The position numbers and the translations under genes are program-made. A stretch of DNA of 64,000 nucleotides from Helicobacter valdiviensis (GTDB lineage Bacteria > Campylobacterota > Campylobacteria > Campylobacterales > Helicobacteraceae). Under the pieces are notes generated by a model. That model did not search any database. It worked only from the letters and a program-made list of their open reading frames with translations, and was not told the origin of the DNA. Position 1 is the first letter of the stretch, and each line of letters opens with the position of its first letter. Positions 17,369-26,850 of the stretch are shown here, in pieces. The stretch lies in the NCBI RefSeq assembly GCF_003245365.1, contig NZ_NBIU01000001.1, forward strand, positions 62,001 through 126,000, written 5' to 3'.

Positions 17369-17444
17369 AATTTTACTATTATAACAAGAATTAAGAGTAA
17401 ATATTGTAAGATTTGGGTTTAAAATTAGTTTGGGGGTTTAACTT

Positions 17445-18020
17445 ATGTTGCCAGTTTGGACAAAAGAACTTAGTGTGCATAATGATGCGATTGATGAACA
17501 ACACAAGAAATTATTTGAAATAGCGGGCAAAGCTTATGCACTTACAAATAAGCAGGTTACTAAAGAAGAAATTATTGTGATATTAAGAGAATTGCTAAGT
17601 TACACACAAGAGCATTTTAAAGATGAAGAAGCTTATATGGAGTCTATTTTTTATCCCAACTTGGAAAAACATAGAGAAAAGCATAAAGGGATTATTAAGG
17701 ATATGACTTCTGCAGTTATGCAAATTAAGAATATTAATGATTTAAAAGAGAAATTAGCAGTTATTGCTAAAAAATGGCTTTTAGAACATATTTTAAAAGA
17801 GGATATGCAAATTGAAAAATTCCGTCGCAATACTTGCCAAATAGCAATTCCTGAGGTTTCATATGAAGAAGTTCAAGAAGAGCAGAAAATAAAATATGTG
17901 TGTTCATGTCCTAATAAAGTCCATAATGTTCCTCTAAAAATACATGATAGGATTCAAAATGAAGGAGCAAATTTTAATTGTAAGGTTTGCAAAGAACCTA
18001 TAAAGCTTTTAGGAGAGTAA
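17445..18020 (+). CDS. Bacteriohemerythrin with C-terminal cysteine domain, copy 2
   Basis: 191 residues, clearly a tandem duplicate of the upstream gene. The same ligands are present (HNDAIDEQHKKLFE, HFKDEE, HREKH, HILKED) and the same tail (CSCPNKVHNVP, FNCKVCKEPI). The linker between core and tail differs most (VSYEEVQEEQ against a longer MSTREYHY segment). Substantial protein divergence means an old duplication. Both copies keep all ligands, so both should bind a di-iron centre. The tkt promoter begins 14 bases after its stop. Confidence 0.85.
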   Translation: MLPVWTKELSVHNDAIDEQHKKLFEIAGKAYALTNKQVTKEEIIVILRELLSYTQEHFKDEEAYMESIFYPNLEKHREKHKGIIKDMTSAVMQIKNINDLKEKLAVIAKKWLLEHILKEDMQIEKFRRNTCQIAIPEVSYEEVQEEQKIKYVCSCPNKVHNVPLKIHDRIQNEGANFNCKVCKEPIKLLGE

Positions 18021-18033
18021 TTTCTTCTTTTTA

Positions 18034-18061
18034 TTGACTAATTTTAGAAAAAAGTTATAAT
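18034..18061 (+). promoter_or_regulatory. Strong sigma-70 promoter for tkt
   Basis: TTGACT at 18034-18039 and TATAAT at 18056-18061 with a 16-base spacer. Transcription would start near 18068. This rules out the TTG at 18063 as the tkt start codon. Confidence 0.75.
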
Positions 18062-18095
18062 TTTGCCTTTAAATTGTGCAAATAAGGTTTATAAA

Positions 18096-20012
18096 GTGCT
18101 AGATAATCAAGAAATTTTTCAGTATCAAACAATGGCAAACAGTCTAAGGTTTTTGTGTGCAGATATGGTGCAAGAAGCAAATAGCGGGCATCCAGGTGCT
18201 CCTATGGGATTAGCAGATATTGCAGTAGTTTTGGGGTATCATTTAAAGATTTCTCCTAAAAATCAAGATTGGATCAATCGTGATAGATTGGTTTTTAGTG
18301 GAGGACATGCGAGTGCTCTTGTGTATAGTTTATTACATCTTTGGGGATTTGATGTAAGTTTAGAGGATTTAAAACGATTTAGACAAAAAGATTCTAAAAC
18401 CCCAGGACATCCAGAATATAAGCATACTCCAGGTGTTGAAATTACCACAGGACCTTTAGGGCAAGGTGTTGCAAATGCAGTTGGTTTTGCTATGGGTGGA
18501 AAACTAGCACAAAATATGCTAGGGAAAGATGTAATTAATCATAAGGTTTATTGTCTTTGTGGAGATGGGGATTTACAAGAGGGAATTTCTTATGAGGCTT
18601 GTTCTTTGGCAGGACATCATAGTTTAGATAATTTGATTTTAATTTATGATTCTAATAATATCACTATTGAGGGAAGTTGCGAGGTAGCATTTAGTGAAGA
18701 TGTTAAAATGCGTTTTGTAGCGCAAAATTTTGAAGTTTATGAGATAGATGGTCATAATTTTTTAGAAATTGATGAGGCTTTAAGTAAAGCAAAAAATGCC
18801 AATAAACCTGTTTTAATTATTGCTAAAACAACTATTGCAAAAGGTTCGCTAAATCTTAGTGGGAGCCATAAAAGTCATGGAGCACCTCTTGGGATTGAGG
18901 AGATTAAAAACTCTAAAAAAGCTTTAGGATTTAACGAAGAAGAAAAATTCTTTATCCCAGAAAGTGCAAAACTTCGTTTTTTGAATGTGGCAGAAGTTGG
19001 AGAGATGCACTATAAACAATGGCAAGCTTCTTTAAAAGAAGAGAGTAAGCAAATGTTGTTAAAAATGCAAAATCCAGATTTTTCTAGCATTGAATATCCT
19101 ATTTATGAAAGTGGTAGTAAGGCTACAAGATCTAGCAATGGAGAGATTTTAAACGCGATTTCAAAAAGTATTGAAGGATTTGTAGGAGGAAGTGCAGATT
19201 TAGCACCTTCTAATAATACAGAACTTAAAGAAAAAGGAGATTTTCCAAAAGGAAAAAATTTTCATTTTGGAATTAGAGAACATTCTATGGGTGCAATTTG
19301 TAATGGGATTGCAAACTATGGTTTATTTTTGCCTTTTTGTGCGACATTTTTTGTTTTTAGTGATTATATGTCCCCTAGCGTTAGAGTGGCTTCTTTGATG
19401 AAATCTAAAGTATTTTATATTTGGACACATGATAGTATTGGTGTGGGGGAAGATGGTGCAACACATCAGCCTATTGAACAAATTAGCCATTTTAGAGCGA
19501 TGCCAAATTTAACGCTTTTTAGGCCAGCAGATGCTAATGAGAATATTGCTTGTTGGCAAGTTGCACTTGAGCTTGAGGGGCCTAGTGCTTTTGTGCTAAG
19601 TCGCCAAAACTTACCAATTTTAGAAAAAGTAAATAAAGAGCAAGTCCAAAAAGGTGCTTATATTAAAAAAGAATCTAGCAAAGAAGCACAAGTAACACTT
19701 TTGGCAACAGGTAGCGAAGTAGAATTGGCTCTTAAGAGTGCATTGCAGTTAGAAGAAGAAGGAATTGCTACACAAGTAGTAAGTGTTCCAAGTTTAGACT
19801 TATTTTTAAAAGAACCCAAAACATATAAGGATATTTTGTTAAAAGGAAAAGTAATTGCAATTGAAGCGGCAAGAGGGCTAGAATGGTATAGAGTGGCTCA
19901 TGGAGTAGTGGGTATGGATAGTTTTGGCGCAAGCGCAAAAGGTGAGGAATTGTTTAAAGCATTTGGGTTTAGTGTGGAGAATGTAGTTAATTTCACAAAA
20001 TCAATGTTGTAA
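18096..20012 (+). CDS. tkt: Transketolase
   Basis: Thiamine-diphosphate enzyme of the non-oxidative pentose phosphate path that moves two-carbon units between sugar phosphates. From the GTG at 18096 it has 638 residues, a normal length. I chose this start because AAGG lies eight bases upstream and the promoter lies just before. A longer frame to TTG 18063 would start upstream of the transcript. Motifs seen are NSGHPGAPMG near residue 29, LCGDGDLQEG (ThDP-binding GDG), and FHFGIREHSMGAICNGIA in the pyrimidine-binding domain. The addB gene starts two bases after the stop; transaldolase lies at 56.2 kb. Confidence 0.93.
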   Translation: MLDNQEIFQYQTMANSLRFLCADMVQEANSGHPGAPMGLADIAVVLGYHLKISPKNQDWINRDRLVFSGGHASALVYSLLHLWGFDVSLEDLKRFRQKDSKTPGHPEYKHTPGVEITTGPLGQGVANAVGFAMGGKLAQNMLGKDVINHKVYCLCGDGDLQEGISYEACSLAGHHSLDNLILIYDSNNITIEGSCEVAFSEDVKMRFVAQNFEVYEIDGHNFLEIDEALSKAKNANKPVLIIAKTTIAKGSLNLSGSHKSHGAPLGIEEIKNSKKALGFNEEEKFFIPESAKLRFLNVAEVGEMHYKQWQASLKEESKQMLLKMQNPDFSSIEYPIYESGSKATRSSNGEILNAISKSIEGFVGGSADLAPSNNTELKEKGDFPKGKNFHFGIREHSMGAICNGIANYGLFLPFCATFFVFSDYMSPSVRVASLMKSKVFYIWTHDSIGVGEDGATHQPIEQISHFRAMPNLTLFRPADANENIACWQVALELEGPSAFVLSRQNLPILEKVNKEQVQKGAYIKKESSKEAQVTLLATGSEVELALKSALQLEEEGIATQVVSVPSLDLFLKEPKTYKDILLKGKVIAIEAARGLEWYRVAHGVVGMDSFGASAKGEELFKAFGFSVENVVNFTKSML

Positions 20013-20014
20013 TT

Positions 20015-22225
20015 ATGCGGACACTTTATTTATTTTCTAGTATCCGCGCTGCAAAGTTTTTTGTGGATACTAATTTTCAAGAAGGTTTCTTGCCAGATAT
20101 GAAAAGTCTGGGAGAGTTTATGGATTTTATCTTGCGGGTTGAAGGTAAGGTAAAAATCCCTCCTTTTTTGCGTCCCCTTTATCTTTATGAAGCTCTAAAA
20201 GAAGTCAAGCTTGATATTTTAGGAGATTTTGCTAAAAATTTTACTTCTTTTTTGGAAAATTCTGACTTTTTTTTAAAATTCTATGATGAGTTATGTGCAG
20301 AATGTATCAAAATAGAGGAATTAGAAAAGCTTGATATTTATGCTTTTTATGATGATCATTTGGAAGTTTTAAAACAAGTTTTCGCACTTTATTGTAAGAA
20401 GTTATCTTTGGCTTCTTTTTATGATCAATATTTTTTGCAAGATTTTAAAATTAGTTTTGAGCTTTTAGAGCCTTATGAGAGGATTCGTATTTTTGTAGAG
20501 GGTTTCTTAAGCTCTTTTGAGTTTAAGATTTTAGACCAAATCTCCCATCAAAAAGAAATAGAGTTTATCATTAATATTGAAGAATTTAATCAAGAATATT
20601 ATGTGAAACTTTTTGGGCTAGATTTGCCTAGAGGTTCTTTAAAGTTGGTTTTGATAAATGGAGAAGTAGTCATAAAAGATAAAGTAGAGCTACAAGAATT
20701 ACAAACACCTTTGGAAGTTTTTAGCACTAATGATAAAATAGCACAAATAGGTGGGATTTTTAAAACTTTAGATGAATGGATTGCAAAAGGTGTGCCTTTA
20801 GAAGAGATTTGCATTGTATTACCTAATGAGGATTTTATAAAATATTTAAAGCTTTTTGATAAAGGTAGAAATTTTAATTATGCAATGGGGATAAAATTAA
20901 AGCACACAACCTTTTTTTTAGAATTACAAAGACAAGAATTAAAGAGCTTTGTAGAACTTGAAAAATACATAGAAGAAACACAAGAAAAATGTAAAGAAGA
21001 TAGGGAAGCCAAAGATAAATTAATGCAAAACCTAGATTTTTTTAAATTAGGTTTTAAATATATGAATTTGGAGGAAAGTGAAAAGGTTACTAGCTTTTTA
21101 AAAATGGTAGAAAATGAACAAATTGATGATGTTGGGGGTGGGAAAATTAGTGTGATAGGGATTTTGGAAACTAGAGGTGTTGGGTTTAATTATGTGATTA
21201 TCCCTGAATTTACAGAAGAAAATATCCCAAAAACAAGCAATAAAGATTTGTTTTTAAATAGTATTATTAGACAAAAGATTGGCCTACCAACAAGAAGAGA
21301 TAGAGAAAATTTGCAAAAGTATTATTATTTAAGATTATTTAGAAATTCAAAAAGTGTAAAAATCTTTACATTAGATAATGATGAGCAAAAACCCTCCCGT
21401 TTTTTATTAGAAGATAAAATTTTTAAAAATGGTAATTTACAAAAATTGGATGCAACTTTTGGAGAATATTTTTTAAAAGGTAATGCTTTAATTTATCAAG
21501 AGCGTGAAATTATAGATTGTCTAAAGGAAAGAAGTTTTTCTGCGTCTAGTTTGGAATGTTTTTTAGAATGTAGGAGAAAATATTATTATGCTTATATTTT
21601 AAAATATAAACTTGAAGAAACTTCATTGAAAGCTAATGTAGGCTCTATAATCCATCAAGCACTTTTTAAAGCCTATGAAGATTTTACAGATATTAAAAAA
21701 GCAGAGACTGATGTTTTTGAAGCATTGCAAAATACGGACAATCCACGAGAGAACTTTGAACTAGGATTGGCTAAGAAGCATTTAGAAAAATTTTTTAATT
21801 ATGAGAAGAAACATTTAAAAGAGGGTTGGAAGCCAACTTTTTTTGAAAAAAGTTTTGAATTTGAATACTGTGGCTTTTGTTTTAAAGGCAGAGTAGATAG
21901 GGTGGATATTAAAGGAGATTGTTATTATGTGCTAGATTATAAATATAAGAAGAATCTTCCCAAAACAAAGCTAGAAAATTTAAGCAATTTTCAACTTCCA
22001 ATCTATGCACTTGCTTTTGCTAAAGAGGCAAAAGAAGTGAAAGCTGGAATTTATCATTTGTATGAAGGCAAAATTATAGAAGATGGAGAACTTAAGCAAA
22101 AACAAGAAAAGCTACAAGAAATATTAGAAAAAATAGAAAAAGAGAGCAAAGAGCTCTCTTTTTTTAAGCGTGAAAAGCATGATTTGTGTCAATTTTGTAA
22201 TTTTAGGTATCTTTGCAACAGATGA
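20015..22225 (+). CDS. addB: AddB-type helicase/exonuclease subunit
   Basis: AddAB processes double-strand DNA ends for RecA-dependent repair. This 736-residue protein has an inactivated helicase-like N-terminus (LYLFSSIRAAKFF) and a C-terminal RecB-type nuclease. The nuclease has FSASSLECFLECRRKYYYAY, VGSIIHQALFKAYEDF, FKGRVDRVDIKGDCYYVLDYKYKK (GRxDR...DxK catalytic residues) and a closing CQFCNFRYLCNR. The early cysteine plus the last three fit the Fe-S staple of AddB. Helicobacter AddB proteins are shorter than those of Firmicutes, as here. The addA partner is not in the window, which matches the split arrangement I recall in H. pylori. The 3' end overlaps the convergent gene by 37 bases. 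Confidence 0.82.
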   Translation: MRTLYLFSSIRAAKFFVDTNFQEGFLPDMKSLGEFMDFILRVEGKVKIPPFLRPLYLYEALKEVKLDILGDFAKNFTSFLENSDFFLKFYDELCAECIKIEELEKLDIYAFYDDHLEVLKQVFALYCKKLSLASFYDQYFLQDFKISFELLEPYERIRIFVEGFLSSFEFKILDQISHQKEIEFIINIEEFNQEYYVKLFGLDLPRGSLKLVLINGEVVIKDKVELQELQTPLEVFSTNDKIAQIGGIFKTLDEWIAKGVPLEEICIVLPNEDFIKYLKLFDKGRNFNYAMGIKLKHTTFFLELQRQELKSFVELEKYIEETQEKCKEDREAKDKLMQNLDFFKLGFKYMNLEESEKVTSFLKMVENEQIDDVGGGKISVIGILETRGVGFNYVIIPEFTEENIPKTSNKDLFLNSIIRQKIGLPTRRDRENLQKYYYLRLFRNSKSVKIFTLDNDEQKPSRFLLEDKIFKNGNLQKLDATFGEYFLKGNALIYQEREIIDCLKERSFSASSLECFLECRRKYYYAYILKYKLEETSLKANVGSIIHQALFKAYEDFTDIKKAETDVFEALQNTDNPRENFELGLAKKHLEKFFNYEKKHLKEGWKPTFFEKSFEFEYCGFCFKGRVDRVDIKGDCYYVLDYKYKKNLPKTKLENLSNFQLPIYALAFAKEAKEVKAGIYHLYEGKIIEDGELKQKQEKLQEILEKIEKESKELSFFKREKHDLCQFCNFRYLCNR

Positions 22226-22710
22226 ATGATTTTAAAAACATTTGCAATAAAAAGAGCAAAAAGACAAAGCAAAAGTGCTTTAAAAACCAAAACAGATTCT
22301 TTATGGATTTTATCAAATATTAAAGTAGCAATTCCATCTTCACCTAGCTTTTGTGCATCTATTACAAGGGGTGTGTAATAAAAAGCAAAAAGATAGATTA
22401 GCACAATAGAGATTGCACCAAATAATACAGATAATTTATTTTTATATTTGAAAAATGAAAAAATTTCATAAATAAATATAATAACACCAAGAGCCACTAA
22501 CAAAAAATTAAGCTTTACAAAAATGCTTGTCATTAGCACTCCACTTTGAAAAAGGGTGATTTCTAAGCCTTCTACGATAGAACTTGCTCTAAAAATTGCA
22601 GGCGCACTAAAAACTCCTGCACAAATCATTGCACCCACTCCTAAACCTAATAAAAAAAGATAAAAAAAAGACGCAAAAAGTTGGATTTTGAAAAGTTTTA
22701 AGTTGTCCAT
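22189..22710 (-). CDS. DUF4149 membrane protein
   Basis: 173 residues with four likely membrane helices: IQLFASFFYLFLLGLGVGAMICAGVFSA, LNFLLVALGVIIFIYEIF, LSVLFGAISIVLIYLFAFYY and ALLLCLFALFIANVF. The layout and the GxGxGAMICAGVFSAPAIF opening fit DUF4149, a family without known biochemical role. I recall a homologue beside addB in H. pylori. It is convergent with addB and divergent from yaaA with a 54-base gap. Confidence 0.7.
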   Translation of the reverse strand: MDNLKLFKIQLFASFFYLFLLGLGVGAMICAGVFSAPAIFRASSIVEGLEITLFQSGVLMTSIFVKLNFLLVALGVIIFIYEIFSFFKYKNKLSVLFGAISIVLIYLFAFYYTPLVIDAQKLGEDGIATLIFDKIHKESVLVFKALLLCLFALFIANVFKIIHLLQRYLKLQN

Positions 22711-22764
22711 AAAAATTCCTTATGATAAAATTCAAACTTCAAATTGTATCAAAAGGTGATTAAA

Positions 22765-23529
22765 ATGTGGATATTCTTCTCTCCAAGTGAGAAAAAAATA
22801 CTAACAAGCACACAAGAAGTGAAAAATAATAGAGATTTTTTTAAAGATTTTTTGAGCAAAATGGGATTGCAAGAGGCTTTAAAGGAGTATGTGAGATTTT
22901 TACAAACAGAAAATGAAACAAAAATTTTAAAATGTTTTGGCACTAAAAAGATAAATCTAGAAGAGTTAAGCAAAGCACAAAATATTTTTAGTGAGCCTTT
23001 ATTGGAGGCGATTTTGAGGTATTGTGGGGTTGCTTTTTTGGCTTTGGATTATCAAAATTTGGATTGTAAGGCTAAAGATTATCTTAAAAAAAGGGTATTG
23101 ATTTTTTCAAATCTTTTTGGAATTTTAAGAGCAGAAGATAAAATACCTTATTATGATTTAAAACAAGGGGAGGGGTTTTATGGATTTAATACGAAGGAAT
23201 TTTATGCAAAAAATACAAGTTTCTATAAAGATTTTTTAAAAACACAAAAAGAAATTTTGGATTTACGCGCAGGATTTTACCAGCAGTGTTTTAAAATACA
23301 AATGGTCTTAAAAGAAGAGGAAATGTTAGTATATGAGCCAATATTTTATAAAAATCAAAAAGTTGTAAGCCACTATGCAAAACATTATAGAGGAATTTTA
23401 TTAAAAGAATGCGCTAAAGCACAGCTCCAATCTTTAAAAGATTTGCAGGATTTACAAATAGATGGATTAGAGTTAATTAAAATTGAAAGAGAGGAGCAAA
23501 AAACTAAACTTATCTATGAAGTAAGGTAA
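22765..23529 (+). CDS. yaaA: YaaA/UPF0246 family peroxide-stress protein
   Basis: 254 residues from the ATG at 22765, chosen because AAGGTG lies six bases upstream. An earlier TTG at 22744 has no such site. Family elements are the N-terminal FFSPSEKK, a GVAFLALDY strand near residue 91, and FSNLFGILRAEDKIPYYDLKQGEGF, the usual LYGLLRPxDxIxPYR block in diverged form. In E. coli YaaA limits free iron and oxidative DNA damage under peroxide stress. This copy is diverged, so the role is assigned by family only. Confidence 0.75.
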   Translation: MWIFFSPSEKKILTSTQEVKNNRDFFKDFLSKMGLQEALKEYVRFLQTENETKILKCFGTKKINLEELSKAQNIFSEPLLEAILRYCGVAFLALDYQNLDCKAKDYLKKRVLIFSNLFGILRAEDKIPYYDLKQGEGFYGFNTKEFYAKNTSFYKDFLKTQKEILDLRAGFYQQCFKIQMVLKEEEMLVYEPIFYKNQKVVSHYAKHYRGILLKECAKAQLQSLKDLQDLQIDGLELIKIEREEQKTKLIYEVR

Positions 23530-23536
23530 GTTTGGG

Positions 23537-23542
23537 TATAAT
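23537..23542 (+). promoter_or_regulatory. -10 box of the fabG-acpP-fabF-accA operon
   Basis: A perfect TATAAT preceded by GG, 31 bases before the fabG ATG. It starts eight bases after the yaaA stop, so the fatty-acid operon can be transcribed independently of yaaA. Confidence 0.6.
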
Positions 23543-23572
23543 GAGCTTTTGCATTTTATAATAAGGAAATTT

Positions 23573-24316
23573 ATGAAATTTAGTGGAAAAAATGTCTTAA
23601 TTACTGGTGCAAGTAAAGGAATAGGTGCAGAAATTGCTAAAGTTTTAGCTAAAATGGGCTTAAAAGTGTGGATTAACTATCGCTCTAAGCCAGAACTAGC
23701 CGATGCATTGCAACAAGAAATCAGAGAAGCAGGAGGAGAAGCTGCTGTAATTTGCTTTGATGCAACTAATGAGGAGCAATTTGTAGAGGCTCTCAATGCG
23801 ATTGTTAGTGCAGATGGGGAGTTAAGTTATCTTGTAAATAATGCAGGAATTACAAACGATAAGCTTTCTATGCGTATGAAGCTAGAAGATTTTACTTCTG
23901 TAATAGATGCGAATTTAACTTCTTGCTTTATTGGATGTCGTGAAGCTTTGAAGATTATGAGAAAGCAAGGTTTTGGTAGTGTGGTAAATATTGCCTCTAT
24001 TATTGGAGAAATTGGTAATCTAGGGCAGTGTAATTATGCAGCAAGCAAAGGTGGAATGATTGCTATGAGTAAGTCTTTTGCTAAAGAGGGGGGTTCTAAA
24101 GGGATTCGTTTTAATTGTATTACCCCAGGATTTATAGAAAGTGATATGACAAAAGAGTTAAAAGAAGAAATTAAAAACGCTTATGCTTCAAATATTCCAC
24201 TAGGTAGATTTGGCAAAGGAGAAGAGGTAGCAGGGGCTGTTGCGTTCCTTTTGTCAGACTATTCAAGCTATATTAGTGGAGAAGTTTTGAAAGTTAATGG
24301 CGGATTATATATGTAA
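23573..24316 (+). CDS. fabG: 3-oxoacyl-ACP reductase FabG
   Basis: NADPH-dependent reductase of fatty-acid elongation, 247 residues from the ATG at 23573 (AAGGAAA eight bases upstream; the TTG/CAT extension at 23549 falls at the transcription start). Short-chain dehydrogenase motifs are clear: VLITGASKGIGAEIA, YLVNNAGIT, and the catalytic Ser and Tyr-x3-Lys in NIASIIGEIGNLGQCNYAASKGG (described as motif). It is the first gene of a run with acpP, fabF and accA, the same order as I recall for HP0561-HP0557. Confidence 0.94.
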   Translation: MKFSGKNVLITGASKGIGAEIAKVLAKMGLKVWINYRSKPELADALQQEIREAGGEAAVICFDATNEEQFVEALNAIVSADGELSYLVNNAGITNDKLSMRMKLEDFTSVIDANLTSCFIGCREALKIMRKQGFGSVVNIASIIGEIGNLGQCNYAASKGGMIAMSKSFAKEGGSKGIRFNCITPGFIESDMTKELKEEIKNAYASNIPLGRFGKGEEVAGAVAFLLSDYSSYISGEVLKVNGGLYM

Positions 24317-24390
24317 TAATGAGTTTTTTAAGAAAAACTTAGATAGAATTACGACTTATGAAAAATTTTGTAAAAAACTAGGAGAAAAAA

Positions 24391-24624
24391 ATGGCAGTAT
24401 TTGATGATGTTAAAGCTGTTGTAGTTGAGCAATTAAATGTAAATGAGGGCGAAGTGAAGCCAGAATCAAAATTTGTTGATGATTTAGGAGCTGATTCTTT
24501 AGATGTTGTTGAGCTTGTAATGGCTTTAGAAGAAAAGTTTGAAATTGAAATTCCAGATGAAGATGCAGAGAAAATCGCAACTGTAGGTGATGTAGTAGCT
24601 TATATTGAAAAAGCACAAGCATAA
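24391..24624 (+). CDS. acpP: Acyl carrier protein AcpP
   Basis: 77-residue acidic carrier of fatty-acid synthesis. The [10 protein letters not shown] motif places the phosphopantetheine-bearing serine at residue 36, and the rest is the standard four-helix fold. AGGAGA precedes the ATG by six bases. A hairpin right after the stop may raise acpP mRNA over the downstream genes. Confidence 0.97.
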   Translation: MAVFDDVKAVVVEQLNVNEGEVKPESKFVDDLGADSLDVVELVMALEEKFEIEIPDEDAEKIATVGDVVAYIEKAQA

Positions 24625-24627
24625 TTT

Positions 24628-24647
24628 AGTATGCCTTTTGGCATGCT
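24628..24647 (+). terminator. Hairpin between acpP and fabF
   Basis: AGTATGCC-TTTT-GGCATGCT forms eight pairs, one of them G-U, followed by AGACATTTTATTTT. It lies in a 58-base gap inside an otherwise tight operon. It may act as a partial terminator or 3' stabiliser so that acpP is made in excess. Confidence 0.6.
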
Positions 24648-24682
24648 AGACATTTTATTTTAAGTTTTTTTAAGGGAGAAAT

Positions 24683-25918
24683 ATGCGACGAGTGGTAGTT
24701 ACAGGAATGGGAATGATTAATGCTCTTGGATTAAATAGAGAGGATTCTTTTGACGCTATAATAAAAGGAAAATGTGGAATTAAAACAATCTCCTCTTTTG
24801 ATGTAACTGATTTTCCAGTCAAAATTGCCGCGGAGATTACTGATTTTGATCCAAATAGCGTAATGGATGCTAAAGAGGTTAAAAAAGCAGATAGATTTAT
24901 CCAGTTAGGAATTAAGGCTTCCAAAGAAGCTATGGAGGATAGTGGGCTTTTAGATAGTGAAGGAAAGCTAGATTCTTCTATTAATCCAGAGCGTTTTGGA
25001 ATTAGTTCTGCTTCAGGTATTGGGGGGCTTGGAAATATTGAGAAAAATTCTGTGATTAATTTTGAAAAAGGTCCTAAGCGTATTTCTCCTTTCTTTATTC
25101 CTTCTGCACTTGTAAATATGCTAGGGGGTTTTATTTCAATTGATTTTTCTTTAAAAGGTCCTAACCTAGCAAGTGTAACTGCATGTGCTGCGGGAACACA
25201 TGGGATTATTGAAGCTGCTAAAACAATTATGTTAAATTGTGCAGATAGAATGTTGCTTGTTGCAGCAGAATCTGCTATTTGTGGTGTGGGAATTGGTGGA
25301 TTTGCTGCAATGAAGGCATTGTGCGATAGAAATGATGAACCACACTTAGCCTCACGCCCTTTTGATGCACAAAGAAGTGGATTTGTAATGGGCGAGGGTG
25401 CTGCTGCATTGGTTTTAGAAGATTATGAGAGTGCTAAAGCAAGAGGGGCAAAAATTTATGCAGAACTTGTAGGGTTTGGAGAGAGTGGAGATGCAAATCA
25501 TATCACTACTCCAGCACCAGAGGGTGAGGGTGCTTATAGAGCTATGAAGGCAGCATTGCAAATGGCAGATATAAAAGTAGATTATGTCAATGCTCATGGA
25601 ACAAGCACTAAGTATAATGATCTTTATGAAACTCTAGCATTAAAAAAAGTGTTTAATGCAAATGTTCCACCTGTTAGCTCTACCAAAGGTCAAATAGGGC
25701 ATTGTTTGGGTGCTGCAGGAGGATTAGAAGCTGTGATTTCTATTATGGCAATGGAAAAAGGAATATTGCCTCCTACAATCAATCAAACACAAAAAGATCC
25801 AGAATGTGATTTGGATTATATCCCTAATGTTGCAAGGGAAGCTAAAATAGATGTAATAATGAGTAACTCCTTTGGATTTGGTGGAACAAACGGAGTTGTA
25901 ATCTTTAAAAAGGTATAA
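24683..25918 (+). CDS. fabF: 3-oxoacyl-ACP synthase II FabF
   Basis: Condensing enzyme of chain elongation, 411 residues. The Cys-His-His triad is visible in [22 protein letters not shown] and [12 protein letters not shown]. The N-terminal [15 protein letters not shown] and C-terminal [12 protein letters not shown] are typical for KAS II. AGGGAG lies upstream of the ATG. accA begins five bases after the stop. Confidence 0.96.
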   Translation: MRRVVVTGMGMINALGLNREDSFDAIIKGKCGIKTISSFDVTDFPVKIAAEITDFDPNSVMDAKEVKKADRFIQLGIKASKEAMEDSGLLDSEGKLDSSINPERFGISSASGIGGLGNIEKNSVINFEKGPKRISPFFIPSALVNMLGGFISIDFSLKGPNLASVTACAAGTHGIIEAAKTIMLNCADRMLLVAAESAICGVGIGGFAAMKALCDRNDEPHLASRPFDAQRSGFVMGEGAAALVLEDYESAKARGAKIYAELVGFGESGDANHITTPAPEGEGAYRAMKAALQMADIKVDYVNAHGTSTKYNDLYETLALKKVFNANVPPVSSTKGQIGHCLGAAGGLEAVISIMAMEKGILPPTINQTQKDPECDLDYIPNVAREAKIDVIMSNSFGFGGTNGVVIFKKV

Positions 25919-25923
25919 GTGAA

Positions 25924-26850
25924 GTGGCAACTTATTTAGACTTTGAGTTAAAAATTAAAAATATTCAAGAATCTGTTGCGGCAGCTCGGTTGAAAAATGA
26001 TACTCCTGCAATTGAAATTTTAGAAGAAGAGTTAAAAAAAGAAGTTAGTAAAGTATATTCTAATCTTTCTGATTATCAGAAATTACAATTAGCAAGACAT
26101 CCTGATCGTCCTTATGCAATGGATTATATTAATTTATTGTTAAAAGAACCTATTGAAATCCATGGCGATAGACATTACAGAGATGATTTATCTATTGTTT
26201 GCTATCTTGGCTATATAGATAATCAAAAAGTAATGGTGATTGGTGAAGAAAAAGGTAGAGGTACCAAAAATAAACTCCAAAGAAATTTTGGTATGCCAAA
26301 TCCGGAGGGTTATCGTAAAGCATTGCGTGTTGCTAAAATGGCGGAGAAATTTGATATTCCTATTTTAATGTTTATTGATACTCCAGGAGCATATCCTGGG
26401 GTAGGTGCTGAAGAGAGAGGGCAGAGCGAGGCTATTGCTAAAAATCTTCAAGAATTTAGCATATTAAAAGTTCCTACGATTTCTATTGTGATAGGAGAAG
26501 GAGGAAGCGGAGGTGCTTTGGCTATTGGTGTAGCTGATAGGCTTGCTATGATGGAATATTCTATTTTTAGCGTTATTTCTCCAGAAGGTTGTGCTGCAAT
26601 TTTATGGAATGATGGTGCTAAAATTGAACAAGCCACAGAGGCTTTAAAAATCACTCCAGAAGGCTTAAAGGAAGCGGGATTGATTGATGATATTATTAAA
26701 GAGCCTAATATTGGAGCTCATAGAGATAAAGAAGCGGCAGCTATGGAGATTAAGAAGTATTTTTTGGAGGCTTTAAGCTCTATTAGAGAACAAGATAATT
26801 TCTTGGAAGTAAGATATAAAAAGTTAATGTCTTATGGGAGTTTTCAATAA
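25924..26850 (+). CDS. accA: Acetyl-CoA carboxylase carboxyltransferase subunit alpha AccA
   Basis: Transfers the carboxyl group from carboxybiotin to acetyl-CoA, together with AccD. 308 residues from a GTG start, which aligns with the usual MAxYLDFE opening of Helicobacter AccA. Strong signatures are [49 protein letters not shown], and [20 protein letters not shown]. Its stop TAA overlaps a likely ATA start of the next gene. Confidence 0.95.
   Translation: MATYLDFELKIKNIQESVAAARLKNDTPAIEILEEELKKEVSKVYSNLSDYQKLQLARHPDRPYAMDYINLLLKEPIEIHGDRHYRDDLSIVCYLGYIDNQKVMVIGEEKGRGTKNKLQRNFGMPNPEGYRKALRVAKMAEKFDIPILMFIDTPGAYPGVGAEERGQSEAIAKNLQEFSILKVPTISIVIGEGGSGGALAIGVADRLAMMEYSIFSVISPEGCAAILWNDGAKIEQATEALKITPEGLKEAGLIDDIIKEPNIGAHRDKEAAAMEIKKYFLEALSSIREQDNFLEVRYKKLMSYGSFQ

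Noticed and set aside
18063-18095. TTG at 18063 as start of transketolase
   Set aside because: It lies at or before the transcription start predicted from TTGACT/TATAAT at 18034-18061; GTG 18096 has a ribosome site.
24410-24622. 70-residue minus-strand frame
   Set aside because: Antisense shadow of acpP with Leu/Gln/His-rich composition.
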